From assembly GCA_026391735.1 (NCBI GenBank), contig JAPLDL010000018.1, positions 49,670 to 113,669 on the forward strand: 64,000 nucleotides of DNA. The letters are read 5' to 3'. Under the pieces are notes generated by a model, which did no database searches, was not told the DNA's origin, and saw only the letters and a program-made list of their open reading frames with translations. The first letter of the stretch is position 1. The number at the start of each line of letters is the position of its first letter. The translations under genes were made by a program, and so were the position numbers. The stretch is from Bacteroidota bacterium. Its GTDB lineage: Bacteria; Bacteroidota; Bacteroidia; Bacteroidales; FEN-979. This document shows positions 23,244 through 34,112 of the stretch, in pieces.

Positions 23244-26200
23244 ATGAGAAAGATCATCCTTGGAATATTTTTATCGTTGATCGGTAGTGCCCTTTTACAG
23301 GCCCAGGTGTCGGGAACCTTTTCGATTCCCGGAGTCACCTATCCTACAGTTGCATCAGCAATTGCAGCGATCAACAGTACTGGTATTGGTTCCGGTGGCG
23401 TGACATTTAATGTTGCAGCCGGTTATACCGAAACCTTCTCCAGCCTCACTGCAGGACTTATCACTGCAACGGGCACAGCTTCAAATCCGATTGTCTTCAA
23501 AAAATCCGGCTCCGGCGCCGATCCTGTCATCTCCTCATCTGCAGGAACAGCCGCTGACTACGAATACATCTTTTGTTTGCAGGGAAGCGATTATGTTACT
23601 TTCGATGGAATTGATGTAACCGACCTTGGCGGATTTATTGAAGGAGGATACGACCTGATGAAAGCTTCAGTAACTGATGGCTGCCAGTATATCACGATAA
23701 AAAATTGTACAATTACATTAAATAAGGCAGACCTGAACGTTGCCGTGGGTATCAATTCGAATCTGTATATTCCCCCGGCAATGGGTACAGCCATCGCAAT
23801 CACTGCAGCTTCAGGAAGCAACTCCAACCTGAAGATCTACAGCAATACATTTACAAACTGTTACAACAGCATTTATCTCGTTGGTTACAATGATGCGAAT
23901 GCACCTTATGTTTTGTACGACCAGAATAATGAGATCGGCAAAGACGGTGCAAACATCATTACAAATGTCGGTGGAAGTGCGAAAATGGCTTACGGGATCT
24001 ACACTATTTACCAGAACAATTTAAAAGTGGCAAATAATACCGTTAACAGTGCAATGGTAGGAGCAAATTACCATTATGGTATATTTCTTACAACGGCTAA
24101 AAACGGGAGCTACGATCTTTACAGCAATTCTGTTAGCCTTCAATTCTCAGGGGCAGGATCGACCTATCTATATCCGATCTACTGCGATATGGGAGGCAGC
24201 GGTACTTCAAACACCATCAATGTTTACAATAATGTCGTTTCAGGATGTACGTTTCCAACCATGACTTCCGGTAACTTATATTACATGCAACTGGTAAACA
24301 ATGCAGTCGCCACAAACGTGTATGCCAACACTATCAGCAGCAATACTGCAGGTTCCTCCGGTACAGCCACCACTGGCCGAATCAATTATCTTATGGTTAG
24401 CATGTCTACCTCCATACCTTCAACTGTAAGTATTCATGACAACAATGTTACAGGTAATACACGCCTTCAGTCTTCTCCTCTCGGAGGGGGCACATATTTT
24501 ATAGCGACCGGAGGTAATGGCGCACTGCTAAATCTGTACAATAATAATATAAACAATAATATCGTGGCATCAAACGGAGGCACTTACGGTATCTATGCAT
24601 CCTTCGACATCGGAGCCAAGAATGTTTACAATAATACAGTCACCAACATCAGTAAAGCCGAAGGGACTTTTTACGGATTATATAACTATGCGGTTACCGC
24701 AAACTCAGGGACTAACAATATTTACAAGAACAAGGTGAATAATATTGAAGGCCTTACAGCCGGCAGTAATATGTATGGTATCTACTCGACAACCAGCGGC
24801 AGCATCCCGGTATACTATTACAATAACATGATAAGTGATCTGAGGACACCTGCAGGTGCATCGGCCTCTTCGGCATATAATTCCATCAACGGGATATATA
24901 TCAGTTCCGGTTCATACCCGGTTGGTGTATATTATAATACGGTATACCTTAACGCTTCATCGACAGCCACCAACTTTGGGACCACGGCCTTTTATACCCA
25001 GACTTCATCCATTGTAGACCTTCGGAACAACATCCTGGTAAACAACTCAACCCCTTCGGGATTGGGAAAAACAGTTGCGGTTCGCTTTTCAAGCTCTTCT
25101 TATATCAATTTCTCACCATTATCCAATTATAATGATCTGTATGCAGGCATCCCGGGAGCATCAAACCTGATTTTCAGCGATGGAATATTCAATGACCAGA
25201 CTCTCGTCGCGTATAAAATAAGGTTCAGTCCCAGGGAATTGGAGTCAGTAACTGAACTGCCTTCATTTGTCAATGTTGCTACCCGGCCATATGATGTTCA
25301 TTTGAAGAACAATGTAGCTACCCAATGTGAATCCAGCGGAACTGTAGTTAGTACACCTATCTCAATCGTAAGCGATTTTGACGGGGATGCAAGATATCCG
25401 AATACCGGGTACCCTGTTAATGCCTTATATCCTCCTCTGGCCCCCGACATGGGAGCTGATGAGATTGGTGGAATACCTTATGATATAACTCCGCCGTCAA
25501 TCGTCTACACACCTCTGCAGAACACTTATAACGGCAATCCAAGGACACTCACAGCCTCCATTACAGATGGAAGCGGGGTTCCTCAAACAGGTTTAGGTCT
25601 CCCCGTCCTTTACTGGAGGATCAATGCCGGTGCGTACCAGGCTGCACAGGGTACCTATGTATCGGGAAACACCTATTCATTTAGTTTTGGCACAGGCGCC
25701 GCCATCGGCAATACCGTGACATATTACATTGCAGCCCAGGACATGGCAGCGACTCCCAATGCAGGTTCATATCCATGGATTGATGCGAGCGGCTTCAGCA
25801 CGTTTCCTCCTGCATGCAGCTCAGCTCCTTCATCACCCTACTCTTATAAGATAATAGCTGATGTCTCTGGTATCCTGCATGTCGGTGTTGGCAAGGATTA
25901 CAACTCTCTTACCGCCGCAGCAACAGATATCAATGCAAAATACATCAGCGGCCCCCTGACCCTCCTGCTGGATGATCCTACCTATCCTTCTGAAGTATTC
26001 CCAATCATGTTTATTCAGAATGCAGGTTCAAGCCCGACAAACACCTTGACTATCAGGCCCAATCCAGGCAACTCAGCCACCTTTGCCGCTTCGATAGCCT
26101 CTGGTAACGGGCTTTTACAACTGAATGGGATAGACTATATGATCATCGACGGTTCAAACAACGGAACAAACAGTAAGAACCTGACTTTCCAGAATACAAG

Positions 26201-29200
26201 TACCAGCACCGGGGCATATGGTATCAATGTCCTTAACAATGCAGGTGATCCAACAACAAATGTGACTATTAAAAACTGTATCATTAAATGTACACCTGTA
26301 AATTCATCCGTTGTATCAATTGTTGATATCATGTTCTCAGGAACAGGTGGCGGATATGATAACTTTATCATAGACAATAACATTTTATCCAGCGCTTTCG
26401 ATGCCATTCAGTTATACGGTACCGCTGCAAACATCACCCATAATTGCCAGATCACCAATAATACGATCGGCTCGACACTTGATGCTGAAGCAATTAGCCA
26501 TATAGGTGTGTATATGACATATGTCGATAACACCCTGATTAGTGGTAACGAGATCATGGGGCCTTTTTCAGGCTCGCTCAATACGGGCCAAACAGGAGTA
26601 AATATGGGTGCCGGTTCCACAAATACAAAGATCCGCAAGAACAGCATCCATAGCTTCTACCATAATGCTGATGACGGATGGGGAGCTACAGGGATCTGGT
26701 TTGCATCTGATGCAACGTCAGTAACAGAGATCTCGAACAACCTGATCTATGATATCAAAGCTCCGGGAATAAATCCCGGCGTAGGCCAGAATATTACCTA
26801 CGGCATTTTTTGCCGCTCAGGTGGAAATGTAAAGGTCCTTCACAACACCATTTACTTAAGCGGCCCATATCTTTCCGGTTATTATGATGCTTCCTCTGCC
26901 TGTATCGGTTTATACTATCAGGCTACAGGAGGTAACTTTGAAATCCGTGATAATGTTCTGAAAAACTCCATGACTGAAACTGGATCTGGTCATGTGTCCG
27001 GCAAAGCATACGGGATCATGATAAGCACTGCTGCATCCGTCACATTCTCAACAATCAACAACAACGATTATTATATTGACGGATATAACGGAAGCATCGC
27101 ACAGCTTTATCAAAATGGAATGGGTATCATGGGAGAATATCCCACCCTGGCTTCCTGGCAGACCTATACAGGTCAGGAGGCCAACTCACTGAATGTTGAT
27201 CCCGTGTTCACTTCAGCCACGAACCTTAAACCTACAACAGCTGCAATGCCTCATGCAGGAGCATATATTACAGCTATACCAACCGATTTCACCGGTACGA
27301 ACCGTACGAATCCTCCCGACATGGGCGCATATGAGTTCACAGCCAGTCCTTTGATCACTACCCTGGCTGCCTCTTCGGTAACCTACAATTCGGCTACTCT
27401 GATGGGTAACGCCAATGCTATTGGAACTACCTTTAGTCTTTATTTCGACTGGGGCACAAGCAGTTCCTACGGAACCTCTATAGTTGCTTCACCTGCTGTT
27501 GCAACAGGATCCTCGGTAACTCCGATGAATACCGGACTTACCGGTCTTACTCCCCTCACAACTTACCATTACAGAGCTCGTGGTATAACTTCCGGCGGAT
27601 TGATCGTTTTCGGTAATGACATCACTTTTACAACCGCTCCTGCACCCCCAGCCGTTATCACTGTTGCAGCCAATCCAATTGCATCATCAGGTGCAACACT
27701 GAACGGTACTGTTAATTCAAACGGCGGCAGTTCAATAGTTACTTTCCAATATGGTCTGACTACCAGCTACGGTTCAACAATCACCGCCGTGCAAAGTCCG
27801 GTCACAGGAGCAATCGTAACCAACGTGAACGCCTCAATTACAGGACTGACACCCTATACAACATACCATTTCCGCGTCCTCGCCACCAATGCCGGAGGTA
27901 CGACTTATGGCAGTGATCTTAGTTTCACAACCAGCCCGATATTGGCATCAGTTATCACATCACTCGCATCCTCGGTTGGAGCCAGCTCAGCCACTATTAA
28001 CGGTTCGGTAAACCCGAATTATGCACCAACCACCGTTACCTTTGAATGGGGTTTGAATACACTGTACGGAAATACGGTTACTGCAAATCCCAATTTGGTA
28101 ACAGGCAGCAATTCTATCCAGGTTTTGGCTAACCTTTCCGGCCTGGCCTGGGTAACCACCTACCATTACAGATGCGTTGGAAATAACGCAGCGGGAACAT
28201 CTTATGGAAGTGATTTAACTTTCCAAACAGGATGCGCTGTACCGGTTGCTCCGGGTTCGATTACCGGTCCTTCTTCAGTGTGCCAGAACCAGAGCGGGGT
28301 TACCTATTCCGTTCCTCCTATTACTAATGCCAGCAACTACAACTGGACAGTCCCGGCAGGAGCTACCATCATCTCCGGTACAGGAACTTCAAGCATAGTT
28401 GTCAATTTTTCACCCACAGCTTCCTCTGGAAACATAACCGTAACGGGTACAAATTTCTGTGCTACAGGTACTACTGGGACTCTTGCTGTAACAGTAAATA
28501 CCATGCCTGTCCCAACAATAGCAGGTTCACCCGGCACATGCATCCAGTCTGCCAATAATGTGTATACAACTCAAACAGGCATGTCATCATACAACTGGAC
28601 TGTCTCTGCAGGCGGCACGATCACAGCAGGCTCAGGTACTTCAGCTATTACAGTAACATGGGGCACAACAGGTACAAAGACCGTGACTGTAAATTATGCG
28701 AATGCCAACGGTTGTTCAGCCCTTGTTCCGGGTTCATATACAGTGACTGTGAATCCTTTGCCTTCGCCTGCTATTACAGGCACAAGCACCATGTGCGCAA
28801 ATTCGGGGTACTACACCTATACCACCGAACCAGGCATGACCGGGTATACCTGGGCTGTATCTTCAGGCGGTTCGATCTATGCCGGTGCAAATACCAACAT
28901 TGTCACAATAACCTGGAATTCAGCAGGCGCACAAACTGTCAGCGTGAACTACAACAATGCCAACGGTTGCCAGGCTGCGTCCCCGACAGTGATGAATGTT
29001 ACGGTCACGGATATTCCTGCTGCTGCAGGTGCTATTACAGGCAATTCTTCAGTTTGCGCAGGAGCACAGGGAGTAGCATACTCAGTAGCCCCGGTTACCG
29101 GCGCCCTGGCTTACGTTTGGAACCTGCCTTCGGGAGCTTCCATAGCTTCAGGTTCAGGAACAAACAGCATTACGGTGAATTATTCATCTTCTGCTGTTTC

Positions 29201-30029
29201 AGGTCCGATTACAGTAACAGGTAATAATCTCTGCGGAAATGGTACATCTTCTCCGGCATTAAATGTCACTGTAAGTGCAATTCCTTCTGCCGCCGGTACA
29301 ATCTCCGGTCCCGCTTCAGTATGTACAAGCGAAACCGGTGTGGGTTATACAGTACCTCCGGTAACCAGTGCCACCAGTTATACCTGGACGGTGCCTTCGG
29401 GAGCTACCATTACCTCCGGTGCAACAACAAATTCAATTACAGTTGATTTTGGTCCTGTTGCCACTTCAGGTAATGTGACGGTGTACGGTTCAAACTCCTG
29501 CGGTAACGGCGCAAGCTCAAGCCTAATCATTAGTGTGAACCCTATTCCTGTCACACCAACCATCACCGCCAGCGGTTATGTCCTCACTTCCAGTGCTCCC
29601 GCCGGGAACCAATGGTATCATGACGGAACCGCTGTAAGCGGCGCTACTTCCCAAACATATACCGTTCCTTCATCTGCCCCGGGCTGGTATTGGACCATGG
29701 TTACCCTCAGCGGCTGCTCCTCCGATACATCCAATCATAAATATATCCAGGGTGTAGGAATAGGCGAACATACTTCAGATAATGTGAACATCTATCCTGT
29801 TCCGAATGACGGCCTGTTCAATATTGCAATCAACAGCGAAAAGGAGATCTCATATAAACTTGAGATCTACAACAATCTCGGTGTTAAGATCTACGGTGGG
29901 CATACCATCAACGTGATTGGAAAAACAGTCACAGAGGTTGATCTCGGTACTGTCGCAGCCGGATTGTACACCGTCGTTTTGCGTTCTTCCGACAACCAGC
30001 TGATCCGCAAAATTCTCATAAACAAATAA
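23244..30029 (+). CDS. Giant T9SS surface protein: two beta-helix regions, Fn3-like and PKD/Ig-like repeats
   Basis: 2261 residues. Signal peptide 1-20 (ends LLQAQ). Residues ~30-740 form a right-handed parallel beta-helix rich in Asn turns (NNIYKNKVNNIE, VYNNVV); ~746-860 is an Ig-like domain (TPPSIVYTPLQ); ~871-1365 is a second beta-helix; ~1369-1660 holds three Fn3-like repeats sharing GLTPxTTYHYR; ~1663-2100 holds five or so PKD/Ig-like repeats with SxCxNQSGVTYSVPPI and YxWTVPSGATI cores; ~2180-2261 is a type A T9SS sorting domain (NIYPVPNDGLFNI). Likely a surface adhesin or glycan-binding protein; no catalytic site is recognisable. A strong intrinsic terminator follows at 30051. It has no close neighbour that names a ligand. 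Confidence 0.9.
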   Translation: MRKIILGIFLSLIGSALLQAQVSGTFSIPGVTYPTVASAIAAINSTGIGSGGVTFNVAAGYTETFSSLTAGLITATGTASNPIVFKKSGSGADPVISSSAGTAADYEYIFCLQGSDYVTFDGIDVTDLGGFIEGGYDLMKASVTDGCQYITIKNCTITLNKADLNVAVGINSNLYIPPAMGTAIAITAASGSNSNLKIYSNTFTNCYNSIYLVGYNDANAPYVLYDQNNEIGKDGANIITNVGGSAKMAYGIYTIYQNNLKVANNTVNSAMVGANYHYGIFLTTAKNGSYDLYSNSVSLQFSGAGSTYLYPIYCDMGGSGTSNTINVYNNVVSGCTFPTMTSGNLYYMQLVNNAVATNVYANTISSNTAGSSGTATTGRINYLMVSMSTSIPSTVSIHDNNVTGNTRLQSSPLGGGTYFIATGGNGALLNLYNNNINNNIVASNGGTYGIYASFDIGAKNVYNNTVTNISKAEGTFYGLYNYAVTANSGTNNIYKNKVNNIEGLTAGSNMYGIYSTTSGSIPVYYYNNMISDLRTPAGASASSAYNSINGIYISSGSYPVGVYYNTVYLNASSTATNFGTTAFYTQTSSIVDLRNNILVNNSTPSGLGKTVAVRFSSSSYINFSPLSNYNDLYAGIPGASNLIFSDGIFNDQTLVAYKIRFSPRELESVTELPSFVNVATRPYDVHLKNNVATQCESSGTVVSTPISIVSDFDGDARYPNTGYPVNALYPPLAPDMGADEIGGIPYDITPPSIVYTPLQNTYNGNPRTLTASITDGSGVPQTGLGLPVLYWRINAGAYQAAQGTYVSGNTYSFSFGTGAAIGNTVTYYIAAQDMAATPNAGSYPWIDASGFSTFPPACSSAPSSPYSYKIIADVSGILHVGVGKDYNSLTAAATDINAKYISGPLTLLLDDPTYPSEVFPIMFIQNAGSSPTNTLTIRPNPGNSATFAASIASGNGLLQLNGIDYMIIDGSNNGTNSKNLTFQNTSTSTGAYGINVLNNAGDPTTNVTIKNCIIKCTPVNSSVVSIVDIMFSGTGGGYDNFIIDNNILSSAFDAIQLYGTAANITHNCQITNNTIGSTLDAEAISHIGVYMTYVDNTLISGNEIMGPFSGSLNTGQTGVNMGAGSTNTKIRKNSIHSFYHNADDGWGATGIWFASDATSVTEISNNLIYDIKAPGINPGVGQNITYGIFCRSGGNVKVLHNTIYLSGPYLSGYYDASSACIGLYYQATGGNFEIRDNVLKNSMTETGSGHVSGKAYGIMISTAASVTFSTINNNDYYIDGYNGSIAQLYQNGMGIMGEYPTLASWQTYTGQEANSLNVDPVFTSATNLKPTTAAMPHAGAYITAIPTDFTGTNRTNPPDMGAYEFTASPLITTLAASSVTYNSATLMGNANAIGTTFSLYFDWGTSSSYGTSIVASPAVATGSSVTPMNTGLTGLTPLTTYHYRARGITSGGLIVFGNDITFTTAPAPPAVITVAANPIASSGATLNGTVNSNGGSSIVTFQYGLTTSYGSTITAVQSPVTGAIVTNVNASITGLTPYTTYHFRVLATNAGGTTYGSDLSFTTSPILASVITSLASSVGASSATINGSVNPNYAPTTVTFEWGLNTLYGNTVTANPNLVTGSNSIQVLANLSGLAWVTTYHYRCVGNNAAGTSYGSDLTFQTGCAVPVAPGSITGPSSVCQNQSGVTYSVPPITNASNYNWTVPAGATIISGTGTSSIVVNFSPTASSGNITVTGTNFCATGTTGTLAVTVNTMPVPTIAGSPGTCIQSANNVYTTQTGMSSYNWTVSAGGTITAGSGTSAITVTWGTTGTKTVTVNYANANGCSALVPGSYTVTVNPLPSPAITGTSTMCANSGYYTYTTEPGMTGYTWAVSSGGSIYAGANTNIVTITWNSAGAQTVSVNYNNANGCQAASPTVMNVTVTDIPAAAGAITGNSSVCAGAQGVAYSVAPVTGALAYVWNLPSGASIASGSGTNSITVNYSSSAVSGPITVTGNNLCGNGTSSPALNVTVSAIPSAAGTISGPASVCTSETGVGYTVPPVTSATSYTWTVPSGATITSGATTNSITVDFGPVATSGNVTVYGSNSCGNGASSSLIISVNPIPVTPTITASGYVLTSSAPAGNQWYHDGTAVSGATSQTYTVPSSAPGWYWTMVTLSGCSSDTSNHKYIQGVGIGEHTSDNVNIYPVPNDGLFNIAINSEKEISYKLEIYNNLGVKIYGGHTINVIGKTVTEVDLGTVAAGLYTVVLRSSDNQLIRKILINK

Positions 30030-30050
30030 TGGTTGTTTTGGTTTATGGTG

Positions 30051-30083
30051 AAGCCCCGGCCCTTTTGGCCGGGGCTTTTTTTT
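30051..30083 (+). terminator. Intrinsic terminator after the giant surface protein
   Basis: A perfect 11-bp stem (AAGCCCCGGCC / GGCCGGGGCTT) with a five-base loop, followed by a run of T (30076-30083). Confidence 0.93.
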
Positions 30084-30132
30084 CATCATTAACATCACGT
30101 CATCACGCCATGCCTCTCATCACGAATTTTAT

Positions 30133-30140
30133 TACCTTTG
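30133..30140 (+). promoter_or_regulatory. -7 promoter element for dsbD
   Basis: TACCTTTG, exact TAnnTTTG, 27 bases before the ATG at 30168. Confidence 0.55.
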
Positions 30141-30167
30141 CACCCTAACAACCCGAACCCGGAAATT

Positions 30168-32309
30168 ATGAAAAGATTCCGCTTTGTGCTCCTGGCTTTC
30201 TTTCTCCTGCCCTTACTGGTTTTCTCACAGGTTTTGGAACCTGTGAAATGGTCATTTAAAGTTGAACAGACCAAACCCGGGGAAGCCACCCTGCTGCTTA
30301 TATCCAATTCCGAAAGGGGATGGCATACCTATTCCCAGGAAGTGATACCCGACGGACCGGTCCCTACCGAATTCACTTTCACTAAAAGCCCAAATTATGA
30401 ACTTGATGGCAAAGTGATCGAACCGAAAGGTGTTAAGGAAAAGGATCCCCAGATGAACAATATGGTGCTGACTTATTTCCCCGACAAAGCTGTATTCAAA
30501 CAGAAAATAAAAGTCCTGGGTAAAAAAGATTTTACCATAAAAGGCAGCGTGTATTTCATGTGCTGCAACGACCGTTCTTGCATTGCCCCGACCGATGCTG
30601 AGTTTGAATTTTCTATAAAAGGGGATCCCGGTGCAACAGTTACCACCCAGACATCACAGGGAAAAACAAGCCCTATTCAGCCCGCCTCAACAGCTACAGC
30701 CAACCAGGCCAAGCCTGCTATACAAAATGCAGCTGTTACCGACACTGCCAAAACCGCCAAAGCATGCTGCAGTGCAAAGCAAGATAGTGCGAAGATCAGC
30801 CACATCAGCACCACTGTTGCAGGCAATGAAGCCAGCAAATCACTTTTTGTTTTCTTCCTGATCAGTTTCCTTGCCGGGTTGGCCGCCATTGTTACTCCCT
30901 GCGTTTTCCCGATGATCCCAATGACAGTCACCTTTTTTATGAAAGGCAGCGAAAACAAACGCAAAGGAAGGATGCAGGCAATCGTGTACGGGCTTTCTAT
31001 CATCGTTATTTATACCGTTATTGGAACTATCGTAGCTGTAACCCTTGGGGCCAATTTCGCCAATTTTCTCAGTACCCACTGGATCCCCAATGTCTTTTTC
31101 TTTCTCATTTTCATGGTGTTTGCCGCTTCATTCCTGGGAATGTTCGAGATCACACTGCCCAGCTGGCTGGTGAACAAGGCCGACAAGCAAGCCGACAAAG
31201 GCGGGTATACCGGGGCATTTTTCATGGCCTTTACCCTGGTGCTGGTTTCATTCTCCTGCACCGGCCCTATCGTAGGAGCTATCCTGGTCCAGTCGGCAAG
31301 CGGAGAAATAATCAAGCCCATCATCGGTATGCTTGGCTTTTCCCTTGCATTCGCATTGCCTTTCGGTTTATTCGCATTCTTCCCTTCCTGGCTGGCCGGG
31401 CTTCCCAAATCGGGCGGATGGCTGAATTCGGTTAAAGTGGTGCTTGGTTTCATTGAAATCGCTCTCGGACTTAAGTTCCTGAGCATAGCCGATCAGACTT
31501 ACCACTGGCATATCCTTGACAGGGAAGTATACCTTGCCATGTGGATCGTCACCTTCACCCTTATGGGATTTTACCTTCTTGGAAAGCTCAAATTCCATCA
31601 CGATTCTGACCTCCCCTTTATCAGCGTTCCCAGGCTGTTGCTGGCCATCATCACTTTCTCTTTCGTGATTTATATGGTCCCCGGAATGTTTGGCGCCCCT
31701 CTGAAAGCATTATCCGGTTATCTACCCCCCGAAACCTCCCTCGACTTTGACCTCACGCGGATCATACGGGAAGAAGTCAAAGCCTTCTCAGGCAGCGGGA
31801 GCGGCGGTAACACCACATCCGCCCTTTGTGAAAAACCTAGATACGGGGATTTCCTGAAACTCCCTCACGGCCTTGATGGGTACTTCGATTATAAACAAGG
31901 CCTTGCCTGCGCAAAAAAAACCAACAAGCCCTTGTTCATTGATTTTACCGGCCACGGCTGCGTAAACTGCCGCGAAATGGAAGCCAATGTATGGTCGGCG
32001 CCCCCTGTACTTCAAAGGCTTCGCGAGAAATTTATTGTGACTGCCTTGTATGTGGACGATAAAACCGAAGTTCCCGAAAAAGAATGGATCACAAGCAAAT
32101 ATGACGGCAAAGTGAAAAAGTCAATCGGAAAGATCTATGCCGACCTGCAAATTTCAAGGTACAACATCAATTCACAGCCATATTATGTACTGCTCGACAC
32201 TGCCGGAAATTTACTGGCCCAGCCCCGCGCCTACAATCTCAACGTGGATGAATTCGTGAAATGGCTTGACGGTGCACTTGACAATTTTCAAAAACAGCAG
32301 AAAAAATAA
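30168..32309 (+). CDS. dsbD: DsbD-family thiol:disulfide reductase
   Basis: 713 residues from ATG 30168 (TTG 30138 would spoil the signal peptide). After the signal (1-21) comes a periplasmic DsbD-alpha-like domain with YFMCCNDRSC, a Pro/Ala/Thr-rich linker containing ACCSAKQ, a membrane domain of about eight helices (residues ~230-520, with VTPCVFPMIPMTVTFF and FSCTGPIVG providing the two conserved Cys), and a C-terminal thioredoxin domain with the CVNC active site (DFTGHGCVNCREMEANVW). It carries electrons from cytoplasmic thioredoxin to periplasmic thiol proteins; the exported peroxidases of this window are possible clients (inference). The next gene starts four bases later. Confidence 0.92.
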   Translation: MKRFRFVLLAFFLLPLLVFSQVLEPVKWSFKVEQTKPGEATLLLISNSERGWHTYSQEVIPDGPVPTEFTFTKSPNYELDGKVIEPKGVKEKDPQMNNMVLTYFPDKAVFKQKIKVLGKKDFTIKGSVYFMCCNDRSCIAPTDAEFEFSIKGDPGATVTTQTSQGKTSPIQPASTATANQAKPAIQNAAVTDTAKTAKACCSAKQDSAKISHISTTVAGNEASKSLFVFFLISFLAGLAAIVTPCVFPMIPMTVTFFMKGSENKRKGRMQAIVYGLSIIVIYTVIGTIVAVTLGANFANFLSTHWIPNVFFFLIFMVFAASFLGMFEITLPSWLVNKADKQADKGGYTGAFFMAFTLVLVSFSCTGPIVGAILVQSASGEIIKPIIGMLGFSLAFALPFGLFAFFPSWLAGLPKSGGWLNSVKVVLGFIEIALGLKFLSIADQTYHWHILDREVYLAMWIVTFTLMGFYLLGKLKFHHDSDLPFISVPRLLLAIITFSFVIYMVPGMFGAPLKALSGYLPPETSLDFDLTRIIREEVKAFSGSGSGGNTTSALCEKPRYGDFLKLPHGLDGYFDYKQGLACAKKTNKPLFIDFTGHGCVNCREMEANVWSAPPVLQRLREKFIVTALYVDDKTEVPEKEWITSKYDGKVKKSIGKIYADLQISRYNINSQPYYVLLDTAGNLLAQPRAYNLNVDEFVKWLDGALDNFQKQQKK

Positions 32310-32313
32310 ATTT

Positions 32314-34068
32314 ATGCCCAGACTGTTAATCCTGTTAATGTTCGTTGTCCTGACAGGCCTCTGCAATCGCATTACTGCCCAGATCCAGCCTTTTGAACTG
32401 GTCCAGAATACCGGCCTTCCCGATCTCGCCCATAGCTGGGTTTCCTGGGGAGACTACGACAGGGACGGCGACCTGGATGTAGCCATTTGCGGCGACAGCA
32501 CCGGAATCCCAAGAACCTATGTGTTCAGAAATGACAGCGGGGTGTTTACCAATTCGGGCTTTGTACTGCCCCAGCTCACAAACGGTTCTATCGAATGGGG
32601 CGATGCCGATAACTATGGCTGGCTCGACCTGCTGATCACCGGGAACGACGTCAATGGTGACATAAAAGCATTTGTGATACCCTTTTCGGCCGGCCACCCC
32701 ATTGCGGCACCCATCCCCCTGCCCTATGCCGTTTCCTACGGACAGGCCCATTGGGGTGATTACAACAATGACGGGAGACTCGATATCCTGATGGCCGGGA
32801 ATAACCTGGCGAAGATACTCAGGAACGACGGCTGCCTGGTTTTCACTGAAATCCCATCCCAGCTCCCTGCTGTGACCAATGCTGCCTGCAACTGGGTCGA
32901 TTACAATAATGACGGACAGCTTGATGCCTTTGTTTGCGGCCATGTAACCGTTGGTGACGTGTCTAAACTCTTCCGGAACGATCATGGGATGTTTACCGAA
33001 GTTGCCATTCAACCCCAGGGATTCCTCGGCCTTAGCCTGGGAAGTTCCAAATGGGCCGACCTTGATGGGGACGGCGATATGGACCTTCTCATTTCGGGAG
33101 TGGATACCGCCTCAGGCTACCTCCTGGTTTATAAAAACAAAGGCAATGACATCTTTGAAATGATGGATAATTATACCTTCAACCTGTTTTCCACCAACAT
33201 GGACATCGCCGATTATGACAATGACGGGAGACCCGATATCATGGTGAACGGCAAAGTGCATTCCTGTGGCGGAACTGCAGTTACCCTGCTGTACCACAAC
33301 GAAGGGGATATGATCTTCAATAATTATTATACCGATATGGAAGGCATTGCCCAGGGGGGTACTGCCTTTGCCGATTACAATAACGACGGCTTTACCGACT
33401 TCCTTTGCTCAGGTATCAGCGCATATGGGCTGACTGCGACAAGGCTGTACCGAAACACCTCAGGGACCTCAATGTTTTTCACCAATACACCCCCGTTCCA
33501 ACCCGAAAACCTTTCTGCACTGCAGTCAGGCAATTCTGTCACGCTAAGGTGGAATAAAGCCATTGATGCGGAAACCCCTTCGGCCGGACTAATGTATAAT
33601 ATCTTCATCGGCAGCGGTATTGATTCTGCTGATATTCTCGGCCCTATGTCGGACCTCGGCACCGGTTTTCGCCGCATCGTAGGCACCGGAAACACAAACC
33701 AGGATACCACCTGGACCGTAAGCGGACTGGAACAGGGCACATATTACTGGAGCGTCCAGGCTATTGATAACGGGTTTAATTCCTCGGTTTTCGCCCCGGT
33801 CGAATCCTTCGCCTTTATCCTCAATGGCATAACTTCTCCCCATGGCTCCCGGCCCAAAATATACCCTGATCCATGCAGCGACAGGCTGTTCATAAGCGGC
33901 ATTTCTTCCTTACCCACCGAGGTTTCAGTGTATGACAGCAAAGGGTCATTGGTCCTTAAATGCCTGGTGGCGGATGGCATTGACGTTTCAAAACTTCAGC
34001 CAGGACTGTATTTTGCGAAAATCCAGACTGCAGAAGGTATATTCAGGACTTCGTTCATTAAAAAGTAA
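32314..34068 (+). CDS. T9SS cargo with FG-GAP/VCBS repeats
   Basis: 584 residues from ATG 32314 (an in-frame start at 32266 overlaps dsbD). Signal peptide 1-23. Residues ~30-385 carry about seven FG-GAP/VCBS-type repeats with calcium-binding loops (DYDRDGDLDVAI, DYNNDGRLDILM, DLDGDGDMDLLI, DYDNDGRPDIMV), predicted to form an integrin-alpha-like propeller. Residues ~390-500 are a fibronectin type III domain (PENLSALQSGNSVTLRW), and ~511-584 is a type A T9SS sorting domain (KIYPDPCSDRLFIS). It lies four bases after dsbD. Surface or secreted; ligand unknown. Confidence 0.87.
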   Translation: MPRLLILLMFVVLTGLCNRITAQIQPFELVQNTGLPDLAHSWVSWGDYDRDGDLDVAICGDSTGIPRTYVFRNDSGVFTNSGFVLPQLTNGSIEWGDADNYGWLDLLITGNDVNGDIKAFVIPFSAGHPIAAPIPLPYAVSYGQAHWGDYNNDGRLDILMAGNNLAKILRNDGCLVFTEIPSQLPAVTNAACNWVDYNNDGQLDAFVCGHVTVGDVSKLFRNDHGMFTEVAIQPQGFLGLSLGSSKWADLDGDGDMDLLISGVDTASGYLLVYKNKGNDIFEMMDNYTFNLFSTNMDIADYDNDGRPDIMVNGKVHSCGGTAVTLLYHNEGDMIFNNYYTDMEGIAQGGTAFADYNNDGFTDFLCSGISAYGLTATRLYRNTSGTSMFFTNTPPFQPENLSALQSGNSVTLRWNKAIDAETPSAGLMYNIFIGSGIDSADILGPMSDLGTGFRRIVGTGNTNQDTTWTVSGLEQGTYYWSVQAIDNGFNSSVFAPVESFAFILNGITSPHGSRPKIYPDPCSDRLFISGISSLPTEVSVYDSKGSLVLKCLVADGIDVSKLQPGLYFAKIQTAEGIFRTSFIKK

Positions 34069-34078
34069 CGATCTTTTC

Positions 34079-34086
34079 TATCTTTG
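34079..34086 (+). promoter_or_regulatory. -7 promoter element for sucA
   Basis: TATCTTTG, exact TAnnTTTG, 26 bases before the ATG at 34113. Confidence 0.55.
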
Positions 34087-34112
34087 CCTGAATCTTTAGT
34101 AGACGCAAGCTC

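Noticed and set aside
27350..29560. Repeated DNA blocks of about 250-300 bp in the giant gene
   Set aside because: They encode Fn3-like and PKD/Ig-like domains in frame, so they are domain duplications, not mobile elements or a CRISPR array.
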